DNA of 64,000 nt from positions 1 to 64,000 of the forward strand of contig NZ_JALAMO010000004.1 in assembly GCF_026790065.1 (NCBI RefSeq), written 5' to 3'. A program made the translations under genes and the position numbers. Under the pieces are notes generated by a model, which saw nothing but the letters and a program-made list of their open reading frames with translations, had not been told where the DNA came from and ran no database searches. The stretch's first letter is position 1, and each line of letters begins with the position of its first letter. The DNA comes from Bacillus sp. N13C7. GTDB taxonomy: Bacteria > Bacillota > Bacilli > Bacillales > Bacillaceae. Positions 57,347-64,000 of this stretch are shown here, piece by piece.

Positions 57347-58288
57347 ATGAAATTAGTTCCAACATTCAGAAAACAATGCACTGCTTGCTTTATGGTTTTA
57401 TGCTTGGCGATGGCAGCGGCGGTATCCTTTGGTGTATCGGCAAAGGCGGCAGAGAATCCGCAAACTTCTGTATCAAATACAGGTAAAGAAGCTGATGCCA
57501 CGAAAAACCAAACGTCAAAAGCAGAGCAGATTTCCGCCCCTTATGAGGGAACCGGAAAAACAAGTAAATCGTTATACGGCGGGCAAACGGAACTGGAAAA
57601 AAACATTCAAACCTTACAGCCTTCAAGTATCATCGGAACCGATGAACGCACGAGAATCTCCAGCACCACGTCTTTTCCTTATAGAGCAACTGTTCAACTT
57701 TCAATCAAGTATCCCAACACCTCTAGCACTTATGGATGTACCGGATTTTTAGTCAATCCGAATACAGTCGTAACGGCTGGACATTGTGTGTACAGCCAGG
57801 AGCACGGATGGGCTTCGACGATAACCGCTGCTCCGGGCCGCAATGGTTCTTCATATCCATACGGTACTTATTCAGGCACGATGTTTTACTCCGTCAAAGG
57901 ATGGACGGAAAGCAAAAACACCAATTATGATTACGGAGCGATTAAATTAAACGGTTCTCCTGGAAACACGGTTGGCTGGTATGGCTACCGGACAACAAAC
58001 AGCAGCAGTCCAGTGGGCCTTTCCTCGTCAGTGACAGGATTCCCGTGTGACAAAACCTTTGGCACGATGTGGTCTGATACAAAGCCGATTCGATCCGCTG
58101 AAACGTATAAGCTGACCTATACAACTGATACGTACGGCTGCCAAAGCGGCTCGCCTGTTTATCGAAACTACAGTGATACAGGGCAGACAGCTATTGCCAT
58201 TCACACGAACGGGGGATCGTCATATAACTTGGGAACAAGGGTGACGAACGATGTATTCAACAATATTCAATATTGGGCAAATCAATAA
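57347..58288 (+). CDS. mpr: extracellular glutamyl endopeptidase/metalloprotease Mpr
   Basis: A 313-residue secreted serine protease of the S1B (V8-like) family: signal peptide (about 1-34, ending VSAKA), a propeptide, and a mature domain starting near SIIGTDER. The triad is visible as TAGHC (His), YDYGAI (Asp) and CQSGSPVY (Ser). The name is historical; it is activated by cleavage by Bpr. The ATG follows AAAAGGAGGG. The last 38 bases are shared with ybfJ. Confidence 0.95.
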   Translation: MKLVPTFRKQCTACFMVLCLAMAAAVSFGVSAKAAENPQTSVSNTGKEADATKNQTSKAEQISAPYEGTGKTSKSLYGGQTELEKNIQTLQPSSIIGTDERTRISSTTSFPYRATVQLSIKYPNTSSTYGCTGFLVNPNTVVTAGHCVYSQEHGWASTITAAPGRNGSSYPYGTYSGTMFYSVKGWTESKNTNYDYGAIKLNGSPGNTVGWYGYRTTNSSSPVGLSSSVTGFPCDKTFGTMWSDTKPIRSAETYKLTYTTDTYGCQSGSPVYRNYSDTGQTAIAIHTNGGSSYNLGTRVTNDVFNNIQYWANQ

Positions 58289-58649
58289 ATACAGCAAACT
58301 AGCCATTTTCATGTCTATTTTGTTTTTATGCGGATGCAGTTCACAGACGCAATCTGCTCAGAAAGAAATGGTTATTCCTGTCACTCTTCATGTGGAGGAT
58401 GCCAAGGGGCTGCCGGTCGAAGGGGTTCAAGTGACGATTGTCAAAGCACCGGCCTCAGACCAGGAGCCGAGTCCAGAGATTGGCGAGATACTCGGTAAAA
58501 CGGACAAAAACGGAGACATCAAATGGGATACCGGCAAAAAAGGCGACTACTCAGTCGCATTGACGAAGGATGAAACCTCAGTAACCCATCATATCTCATT
58601 AACAGAGAATAAAAAAGATAAGGTCATTCCATTGGTTTTTAAAGAATAG
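58251..58649 (+). CDS. ybfJ: putative lipoprotein YbfJ with Ig-like/transthyretin-type domain
   Basis: A 132-residue protein. It has a hydrophobic segment followed by a lipobox-like FLCGC (Cys near residue 28), then a beta-sandwich region (VTLHVEDAKGLPVEGVQVTI, TDKNGDIKWDT) resembling carboxypeptidase regulatory/transthyretin-like domains. The start at 58251 lies inside mpr with the good site AAGGGTGA six bases upstream. The signal sequence is unusually long for that start; an ATG at 58311 would shorten it. Probably co-transcribed with the protease and surface-anchored. Confidence 0.72.
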   Translation: MYSTIFNIGQINKYSKLAIFMSILFLCGCSSQTQSAQKEMVIPVTLHVEDAKGLPVEGVQVTIVKAPASDQEPSPEIGEILGKTDKNGDIKWDTGKKGDYSVALTKDETSVTHHISLTENKKDKVIPLVFKE

Positions 58650-58685
58650 GCAGTTTTCCTGATTACGAGGAAAACTGTCTTTTTT
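58648..58685 (+). terminator. mpr-ybfJ terminator
   Basis: GGCAGTTTTCCT and AGGAAAACTGTC form a 12-bp stem followed by TTTTTT. Confidence 0.92.
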
Positions 58686-58821
58686 ATGTATCACAGGAAG
58701 CCAAACTATATACTGGAAATTTATAATATGAGATAATAAGAAATAGGTATTTTTTCTTACGAGACAAAAGGAGCATGATCCTTTATTTTATATCAATCAA
58801 ACCCGGAGGAAAAAGAAGAAG

Positions 58822-59706
58822 ATGACACAAGATTCGATGCAGCTTGCCACGGCTGAGAGCGGTCTCCGCTTTTACCAGGCATATGATAAAAGCCTTTCTT
58901 TGTGGCCGATTGAGCCGGAAGCATTCTATGTTTCTACTCGTTTTGGAAAAACACATATTATTGCAAGTGGGCCAAAGGACGCACCCTCGCTCGTTTTGCT
59001 TCACGGGGGCCTCTTCAGCTCCGCTATGTGGTATCCCAATATCGCGGCGTGGAGCAGTCAATATCGTACATATGCGGTCGATATAATAGGAGACAAAAAT
59101 AAAAGTATACCCTCGGCGCCTCTGGATACGAGAGCTGACTGTGCAGACTGGCTGAAAGATGTTCTTGATTCGCTCGGACTTCAGACGGTATACCTGGCAG
59201 GCCTTTCGCTTGGCGGATCCCATATTGTAAATTTCTTGATCCGAGCGCCTGAAAGAGTAGAGCGGGCAGTTATCATGAGCCCTGCTGAAGCGTTTATTTC
59301 ATTTCATCCGGATTTCTATAAATACGCTGCGGGGCTTACAGGGTCACGGGGAGCTGAGGCATATATCAAGTGGGTTACGGCTAGCCGTTATGATCTGCAC
59401 CCTATGCTGCACAGCCAAATTATAGCGGGGGTGGAATGGCAGGACGAACAAAGAAGTCTGAAGCCGGCAGAAAACGGCTTTCCGTACGTATTCACAGACC
59501 GGGAATTGAAATCAATTGCGGTCCCGATCCTGCTGATGTTCGGTGAGCACGAGGTGATGTACCACAAGCAAATGGCCCTAGAACGGGCTTCGGTATTGGT
59601 TCCGGAGATTCAGGCTGAGATCGTGAAGAACGCCGGACATCTGCTATCTTTGGAGCAGCCAGAGTACGTCAATCAGCGCGTTTTGTCCTTTTTGAACGAG
59701 GAGTAA
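58822..59706 (+). CDS. ybfK: alpha/beta hydrolase (carboxylesterase) YbfK
   Basis: A 294-residue alpha/beta hydrolase. The oxyanion loop is LLHGGLFSSAMW, the nucleophile elbow is LAGLSLGGSH (Ser in GLSLG), an acid residue is in GEHEVMYH and the C-terminal histidine is in NAGHLLSLEQ. The B. subtilis enzyme is a soluble carboxylesterase acting on short esters. The ATG follows GGAGG. Single gene. Confidence 0.9.
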   Translation: MTQDSMQLATAESGLRFYQAYDKSLSLWPIEPEAFYVSTRFGKTHIIASGPKDAPSLVLLHGGLFSSAMWYPNIAAWSSQYRTYAVDIIGDKNKSIPSAPLDTRADCADWLKDVLDSLGLQTVYLAGLSLGGSHIVNFLIRAPERVERAVIMSPAEAFISFHPDFYKYAAGLTGSRGAEAYIKWVTASRYDLHPMLHSQIIAGVEWQDEQRSLKPAENGFPYVFTDRELKSIAVPILLMFGEHEVMYHKQMALERASVLVPEIQAEIVKNAGHLLSLEQPEYVNQRVLSFLNEE

Positions 59707-59836
59707 AATTGCATATAACATGAAATGATTGGCATTCATTTTTCAAAAGGTAACAAATGTTGTATAATAATAGAATTTGAGTGTGCTTTTTTGAGGCGCA
59801 TTCTATGTTATGATGCTTAATAGAGAAAATTTTTCC

Positions 59837-59862
59837 TGTAACGCTATTTGATCCATATCGTC
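59837..59862 (+). promoter_or_regulatory. SigX-type promoter of pssA-ybfM-psd
   Basis: TGTAAC (59837-59842), 16 bp, CGTC (59859-59862). This fits the ECF consensus of SigX (TGTAAC, CGWC), and the pssA operon is a known SigX target. Confidence 0.75.
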
Positions 59863-59904
59863 AAATGATATAGATGGTTTTACAATTGGAGGTTTGGTTA
59901 CACT

Positions 59905-60438
59905 GTGAATTATATCCCCTGTATGATTACGATAGGAAACTTTACTTGCGGCCTGCTGGCGATTCATTCCTTGCTATATCACAACATTCATTCAGCAGTG
60001 CTTTTCATTTTTACCGGCATGTTTCTCGATTTCTTTGACGGGATGGCAGCACGGAAACTTAATGCCGTTTCTGATATGGGAAAAGAACTGGATTCATTTG
60101 CCGATCTGGTGACGTTTGGTGTGGCTCCTTCTATGCTAGCCTACAGTGTCGCATTATACGCTCTTCCGTTTATCGGGATTTTATGCGCATTGACGTACAG
60201 CATTTGCGGAATGCTTCGCCTCTCTAAATTTAACATTGAGCAAAGCAAGCTTCCGACCTTTATCGGAATGCCGATTCCATTTGCGGGCATGTGTCTCGTT
60301 ATTCTAAGCTTCGTCTATAATCCGATCCTGCTGGCAATCGGCACTTGCGGGCTTTCATATTTAATGGTGAGTAAAATAAAATTCCCTCATTTTAAAAAAC
60401 ACGCGGCAGAAAATCTGGAGTCCGAGAGATGGAATTAG
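59905..60438 (+). CDS. pssA: phosphatidylserine synthase PssA
   Basis: A 177-residue integral membrane enzyme of the CDP-alcohol phosphatidyltransferase family. The full motif DG..AR........G...D...D is present (DFFDGMAARKLNAV, then GKELDSFAD). It joins CDP-diacylglycerol and serine to phosphatidylserine. GTG start at 59905, TTGGAGGT upstream. Its end overlaps ybfM by ten bases. The operon lets the cell raise neutral phosphatidylethanolamine and resist cationic peptides. Confidence 0.96.
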   Translation: MNYIPCMITIGNFTCGLLAIHSLLYHNIHSAVLFIFTGMFLDFFDGMAARKLNAVSDMGKELDSFADLVTFGVAPSMLAYSVALYALPFIGILCALTYSICGMLRLSKFNIEQSKLPTFIGMPIPFAGMCLVILSFVYNPILLAIGTCGLSYLMVSKIKFPHFKKHAAENLESERWN

Positions 60439-60917
60439 TTCAGCAGCTCATAGCGGATTACGGTTATCTCGCTATTTTTTTGATGCTGGTTCTAGGGATT
60501 GTTGGACTGCCGATTCCAGATGAAGTGATGATGACGGTTGTTGGTTACTTCACGCACACTGCAGTGCTGAATTATGAGCTTTCGATATTGATCAGCTTTG
60601 TCGGCGCTTTGTCAGGCATGCTGATCAGCTACATGATTGGCAGAAAAGCCGGGCGCCCGTTTATCGACAAGTACGGCAAATGGGTCGGTTTAAAAGAAAA
60701 GAGAATGTTGAAAGTGGAAAAATGGATGAAGAAATACGGTCCATATTCGCTTATTTTAGGATATTTCATTCCCGGCGTCCGGCATGTGACGTGCTACTTT
60801 TCGGGAATCGGCAAAATGGAGCTGAAAACGTATATTGCGTTTGCGGCAATCGGCGCCTTTTTATGGTGCTTTATTTTTATTACAATCGGAAGGGTTATAG
60901 GGATTATCCATGTTTAA
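60429..60917 (+). CDS. ybfM: DedA-family membrane protein YbfM
   Basis: A 162-residue DedA/SNARE-associated-type protein, with the conserved GLPIPDEVMM and RHVTCYFSGIGKM motifs and four to five hydrophobic segments. DedA proteins are implicated in lipid flipping across the membrane. Its tight overlap with pssA and psd suggests help in distributing phosphatidylethanolamine or recycling a lipid carrier; this is inference. Confidence 0.9.
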   Translation: MELVQQLIADYGYLAIFLMLVLGIVGLPIPDEVMMTVVGYFTHTAVLNYELSILISFVGALSGMLISYMIGRKAGRPFIDKYGKWVGLKEKRMLKVEKWMKKYGPYSLILGYFIPGVRHVTCYFSGIGKMELKTYIAFAAIGAFLWCFIFITIGRVIGIIHV

Positions 60918-61701
60918 TACGGCTGTAAAGATTCTGTATCGATCATTGATAGAGCTGACGAATCATCGTCTGTCATCCTATCTGATTAAGGGATTTTGCG
61001 AGTCTAAAATCAGCAAGCCGGTCATTCCGCTTTTCTCAAAACATTTTCGGCTGAATTGGGAGGATGTGGACGGTACGGCCGCTGATTACGGTTCGCTGTC
61101 CGAATTGTTCATTCGACAAATAAATCTGGAGCGGCGCCCTGTGTCAAAAGAGGCTCATGCGGTAGTCAGCCCTGTTGACGGCGTGGTTCAGACAGTGGGA
61201 AAAATCAACCCGAATCAAACCTTTACGGTAAAGGGAAAAGATTACTCATTCGCTGAGCTGACCGGCTGTAAAAGCGCAGACCATCAATACAATGGCGGGT
61301 ATTTTGTCGTTCTGTATTTAAGCCCGCGGCATTATCACCGCTTCCATTCCCCGATCAGCTGCAGGTATCAAAAGCTGGCCGAGCTCGGAAATCGCTCATA
61401 TCCCGTCAATCAATTAGGGTTAAAATACGGAAAAGATGTACTGTCGAAAAATTACCGGTTTGTGTACGAGCTGAATGGCGGCACCCGAAATATCCTGATG
61501 ATTCCTGTCGGCGCGATGAATATTAATTCTATCGTGCAGACGAGTACACGGGACGAGCTCGAGATCGGCGAAGAGCTGGGATACTTTTCATTCGGCTCAA
61601 CTGTCATTTTGATTTTTGAAAAAGACGCGTTCCAGCCGTCTGCCAACTTAACAGAAGGCCAGGAAGTCCAAGTCGGAGAACTGATAGGTTACGAAGAATA
61701 A
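60910..61701 (+). CDS. psd: phosphatidylserine decarboxylase Psd
   Basis: A 263-residue pyruvoyl-dependent decarboxylase. The self-cleavage motif FGST near residue 225 yields the small alpha subunit with the pyruvoyl group, and the substrate-binding HYHRFHSP is near 140. It turns phosphatidylserine into phosphatidylethanolamine. It overlaps ybfM by eight bases and closes the operon. Confidence 0.96.
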   Translation: MFNTAVKILYRSLIELTNHRLSSYLIKGFCESKISKPVIPLFSKHFRLNWEDVDGTAADYGSLSELFIRQINLERRPVSKEAHAVVSPVDGVVQTVGKINPNQTFTVKGKDYSFAELTGCKSADHQYNGGYFVVLYLSPRHYHRFHSPISCRYQKLAELGNRSYPVNQLGLKYGKDVLSKNYRFVYELNGGTRNILMIPVGAMNINSIVQTSTRDELEIGEELGYFSFGSTVILIFEKDAFQPSANLTEGQEVQVGELIGYEE

Positions 61702-61739
61702 AAAGAGGAGCTGGCAAAAACGCAGCGCCTCTTTTTTTG
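61700..61739 (+). terminator. psd operon terminator
   Basis: AAGAGGAGCTG / CAGCGCCTCTT (one mismatch) with a seven-T run. Confidence 0.85.
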
Positions 61740-61755
61740 AAGAAAGGTGAGACTC

Positions 61756-62034
61756 ATGGAGAAACAAATCATCAGCTGGATCACGAAATATCAGCACACC
61801 GGAGATGAAGACGTTCTTCGGAACGTGCGAGAAGCGTGCTGGCCGATCGTTGAAGCGGTACTGCAAGGGGTGGCAGCAGATGAAGAGCAAGCGAGTGATT
61901 TGCGTGTGAAAGGGATCGAGCGGTTTCCGTTCATCATCAGTAAATACCAGGCCGATGTGCAGCTTCCGGTTGAGACATTTTTACGAAATACGTACCGGTT
62001 TTACTTTCATCAAGTGATGAGAGAATCCAGATAA
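61756..62034 (+). CDS. ybfN: small protein YbfN, sigma-region-2-like
   Basis: A 92-residue soluble helical protein. The stretch [20 protein letters not shown] followed by a helix with [11 protein letters not shown] resembles regions 2.1-2.2 of sigma-70 factors, but the DNA-binding parts and region 4 are missing. The start at 61756 has AAAGGTGA just upstream. A GTG at 61747 overlaps that site. Known by position as YbfN; no function. Confidence 0.72.
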   Translation: MEKQIISWITKYQHTGDEDVLRNVREACWPIVEAVLQGVAADEEQASDLRVKGIERFPFIISKYQADVQLPVETFLRNTYRFYFHQVMRESR

Positions 62035-62065
62035 AAGCTTCTTTTTAAGTGAGAAGCTTTTTTTA
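62034..62065 (+). terminator. ybfN terminator
   Basis: AAAAGCTTCT / AGAAGCTTTT stem followed by T residues. Confidence 0.9.
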
Positions 62066-62077
62066 TTGGCGAATAAA

Positions 62078-62104
62078 GGAAACTTTTTCTATATCTATCT
62101 CGTA
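62078..62104 (+). promoter_or_regulatory. SigW-type promoter of ybfO
   Basis: GGAAAC (62078-62083), 17 bp, CGTA (62101-62104). This is close to TGAAAC-N16-CGTA, and ybfO is a reported SigW regulon member. Confidence 0.68.
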
Positions 62105-62140
62105 ATGACTAGAGAACCTAGAAGAAAAGGAGAGATAGAA

Positions 62141-63481
62141 TTGAAACGAATGATCGTGAAAATGACGCTGCCGCTGCTGATTGTTTGTCTTGCGTTTTCT
62201 TCTTTTTCAGCCTCAGCTCTTGCTGTTTCTGAAGAAAAACATTGGGATCGCTGGATTGAACGACATGCACGTCCACTGGATTCTTCCGATGCTTCAAACA
62301 AAGACCTTCGCTTTCTGAAGAAGGTGCTGAAAGGAAAACGAATCGTTCAGTTAGGAGAAACCACACATGGCGCTGGCGAAATCAATGCAACAAAAGTACG
62401 CATGATCAAATACCTCCACGAAGAACTGGGATACGATGTATTGGCCTTTGAGTCTGGCTTTACCGATACAAATGCAGCCTACCTTAATATGAGCCAATCC
62501 ACTTCTAAGAGCACAATGAAAAACGCCATTTCCGCTGTTTGGCACACAGAAGATGTTGTTGAGCTGTTTGCTTACATGAAAGAGCAAAAAGAGAAAGGCG
62601 ATCCGCTAATCCTTACCGGTTTTGATATTCAAAGCATGAAGAATTCATTCAATGACGCTGCAAACCAATGGGTCAAAGCAGTGGACTCTGAAAAAGCAGA
62701 ACTGCTCTCTCAATCAGAAAATGACTTTTCAACATTGGTGACAGACAGCAGTACGTTTGAAGAATTTGCGCAAAAGAAAGAAGCGCTTGCGAAAAACTAT
62801 CAAGAGCTGATCAAGTTCGCTGAAAAAAATGCTTCAGCACTAAAAGCCCACCTTCCGAAAGAGCCGAAAGCTTATGAGATATTTATGCATTCTCTCCAGC
62901 TGCGAATTGACGTAATGGAAACGTATATGCCTCAAGAAATGAGACAAAAGCTAAAGGATTATCCGGAGAAATTAGAGGAGCTTCCTTTTGTTTTAAGAGA
63001 CCGCATGATGGCTGAACAATTTCAGTGGGTAGCCGACACCCTTTATCCGAAAAAGAAAATTATTGTCTGGGGCCACAATTACCACCTTCGCAAACAGAAT
63101 ACGAAAATGATTAAGGATATGACACAGGCAAACACTCCTAATATGGGTGATTATTTGCCGGAGCATCTGAAAAAACAAACATATACGATTGGCATTTATG
63201 CATATTCAGGCGCCAGTCTTGATAGCTCGGATAATAAAACCGTTACGCCGGTCACAAGCCCGCCGCCGTCTGGAAGTCTTGAAGCCTTGCTGAAGGCTGC
63301 GAACCATCCAGCTGTCTTTGTTGATTTTCTCCATACAAAAAACAAGAAAGGCACTTCGTGGATGTATACCCCGCGGACAGCACTCTATTGGGGGGTCATG
63401 GAAGAGCAGATGATCCTGAAGGAACAATATGACGGTGTCATTTGGCTGGAGCATATCACGCCATCAGTCATTATCAAGTGA
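62141..63481 (+). CDS. ybfO: exported erythromycin-esterase-like protein YbfO
   Basis: A 446-residue secreted protein: signal peptide (about 1-26, ending SASALA), then an erythromycin esterase-like domain (about 45-440) with GETTHGAGE, ESGFTDTNAA, TGFDIQ and WGHNYHL motifs that contain the catalytic His and Glu. Some members hydrolyse macrolide lactones; the substrate here is unknown. The TTG at 62141 has AAAAGGAGAG at good spacing. Earlier in-frame starts lie in or before the promoter. SigW control points to envelope defence. Confidence 0.9.
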   Translation: MKRMIVKMTLPLLIVCLAFSSFSASALAVSEEKHWDRWIERHARPLDSSDASNKDLRFLKKVLKGKRIVQLGETTHGAGEINATKVRMIKYLHEELGYDVLAFESGFTDTNAAYLNMSQSTSKSTMKNAISAVWHTEDVVELFAYMKEQKEKGDPLILTGFDIQSMKNSFNDAANQWVKAVDSEKAELLSQSENDFSTLVTDSSTFEEFAQKKEALAKNYQELIKFAEKNASALKAHLPKEPKAYEIFMHSLQLRIDVMETYMPQEMRQKLKDYPEKLEELPFVLRDRMMAEQFQWVADTLYPKKKIIVWGHNYHLRKQNTKMIKDMTQANTPNMGDYLPEHLKKQTYTIGIYAYSGASLDSSDNKTVTPVTSPPPSGSLEALLKAANHPAVFVDFLHTKNKKGTSWMYTPRTALYWGVMEEQMILKEQYDGVIWLEHITPSVIIK

Positions 63482-63484
63482 GAG

Positions 63485-63514
63485 GGTCCCCTGTTATACT
63501 ACAGGGGGTTTTTC
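63485..63514 (+). terminator. ybfO terminator
   Basis: CCCCTGT / ACAGGGG stem with a T run, directly after the stop. Confidence 0.9.
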
Positions 63515-63732
63515 ATTTTGTCTTATCTTTTGGTAGTTTTCAGATAACTATATCAATTAGTAAATGGATGGAAAATACTATTTGTTATTAATAAACCCTT
63601 TTGCCGCGAGGGTTTGCAAGAGCTTGGATATTTTTATCAGTCTGGGCGGATCTGTTCATCTTTGCGGCATTTTCCTGTATGATATAGTAAGAGTGTGCAT
63701 AACAACTAACTATAATTGAACAGGGTGTTTAA

Positions 63733-64000
<268 letters not shown>

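Overview
The window is chromosomal DNA from a member of the Bacillus subtilis group. Gene content and order match the region of the B. subtilis chromosome just downstream of an early rRNA operon: ybaR-ybaS, besA-feuCBA-btr, namZ-nagZ-amiE-murP-murR-murQ, ybbJ-ybbK, a five-tRNA cluster, sigW-rsiW, cdaA-cdaR-glmM-glmS, ndhF/ybcC-ybcF-ybcH-ybcI, ybdM-ybdO, ybxG-csgA-ybxH-ybxI-cypC-ybyB-ybeC, glpT-glpQ, ybeF-ybfA-ybfB, ybfH-ybfI, purT, mpr-ybfJ, ybfK, pssA-ybfM-psd, ybfN, ybfO and the start of trhO (ybfQ). Reference names are recalled from B. subtilis 168; no database was searched.

Layout. Positions 1-73 are the end of a 5S rRNA. From 112 to 4844 lies an accessory block absent from this place in strain 168 as I remember it: a divergent MFS transporter and the three-gene gabT1-yktC1-gutB1 operon for the azasugar 1-deoxynojirimycin, with a close match to a CcpA cre site between them. 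Next come a SulP anion transporter and a BASS-family transporter. Bacillibactin iron acquisition follows (7.6-13.0 kb, two Fur boxes), then the muropeptide recovery operon (13.2-21.0 kb), which splits cell-wall fragments outside the cell, imports MurNAc and converts it to GlcNAc-6-P. Five tRNA genes precede the envelope-stress sigma factor SigW with its anti-sigma RsiW. The c-di-AMP synthase CdaA and its regulator CdaR lead into GlmM and the ribozyme-controlled GlmS, which make the precursor of UDP-GlcNAc.

At 30.8-36.3 kb is a DabB-DabA (MpsA-MpsB) inorganic-carbon/cation module. Downstream are a carbonic-anhydrase-like protein that has lost its zinc ligands and an MpsC-family protein. The stretch before it is an AT-rich, gene-free 675 bp where I recall alkA-adaA-adaB in strain 168. 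Behind it is a frameshifted histidine-kinase tail, where 168 has ybdK and, further upstream, the skf cluster. From 37 to 47 kb come poorly characterised genes, two amino-acid permeases, a class D beta-lactamase and the peroxygenase CypC. A Na/Pi cotransporter-type gene preceded by Pho-box-like repeats sits next to the glycerophosphodiester genes glpT-glpQ. The last 13 kb hold a MarR-GNAT fusion regulator, PurT, the exported protease Mpr with a lipoprotein gene overlapping its end, the phosphatidylethanolamine operon behind a SigX-type promoter, and YbfO behind a SigW-type promoter.

Most of the window is conserved core. The parts most worth a second look are the DNJ block and its putative cre site, the Dab/Mps operon with its pseudo-carbonic anhydrase, the Pho-box array before the Na/Pi transporter, the decayed histidine kinase, a start-less open frame before ybfI, and several unexplained palindromes.
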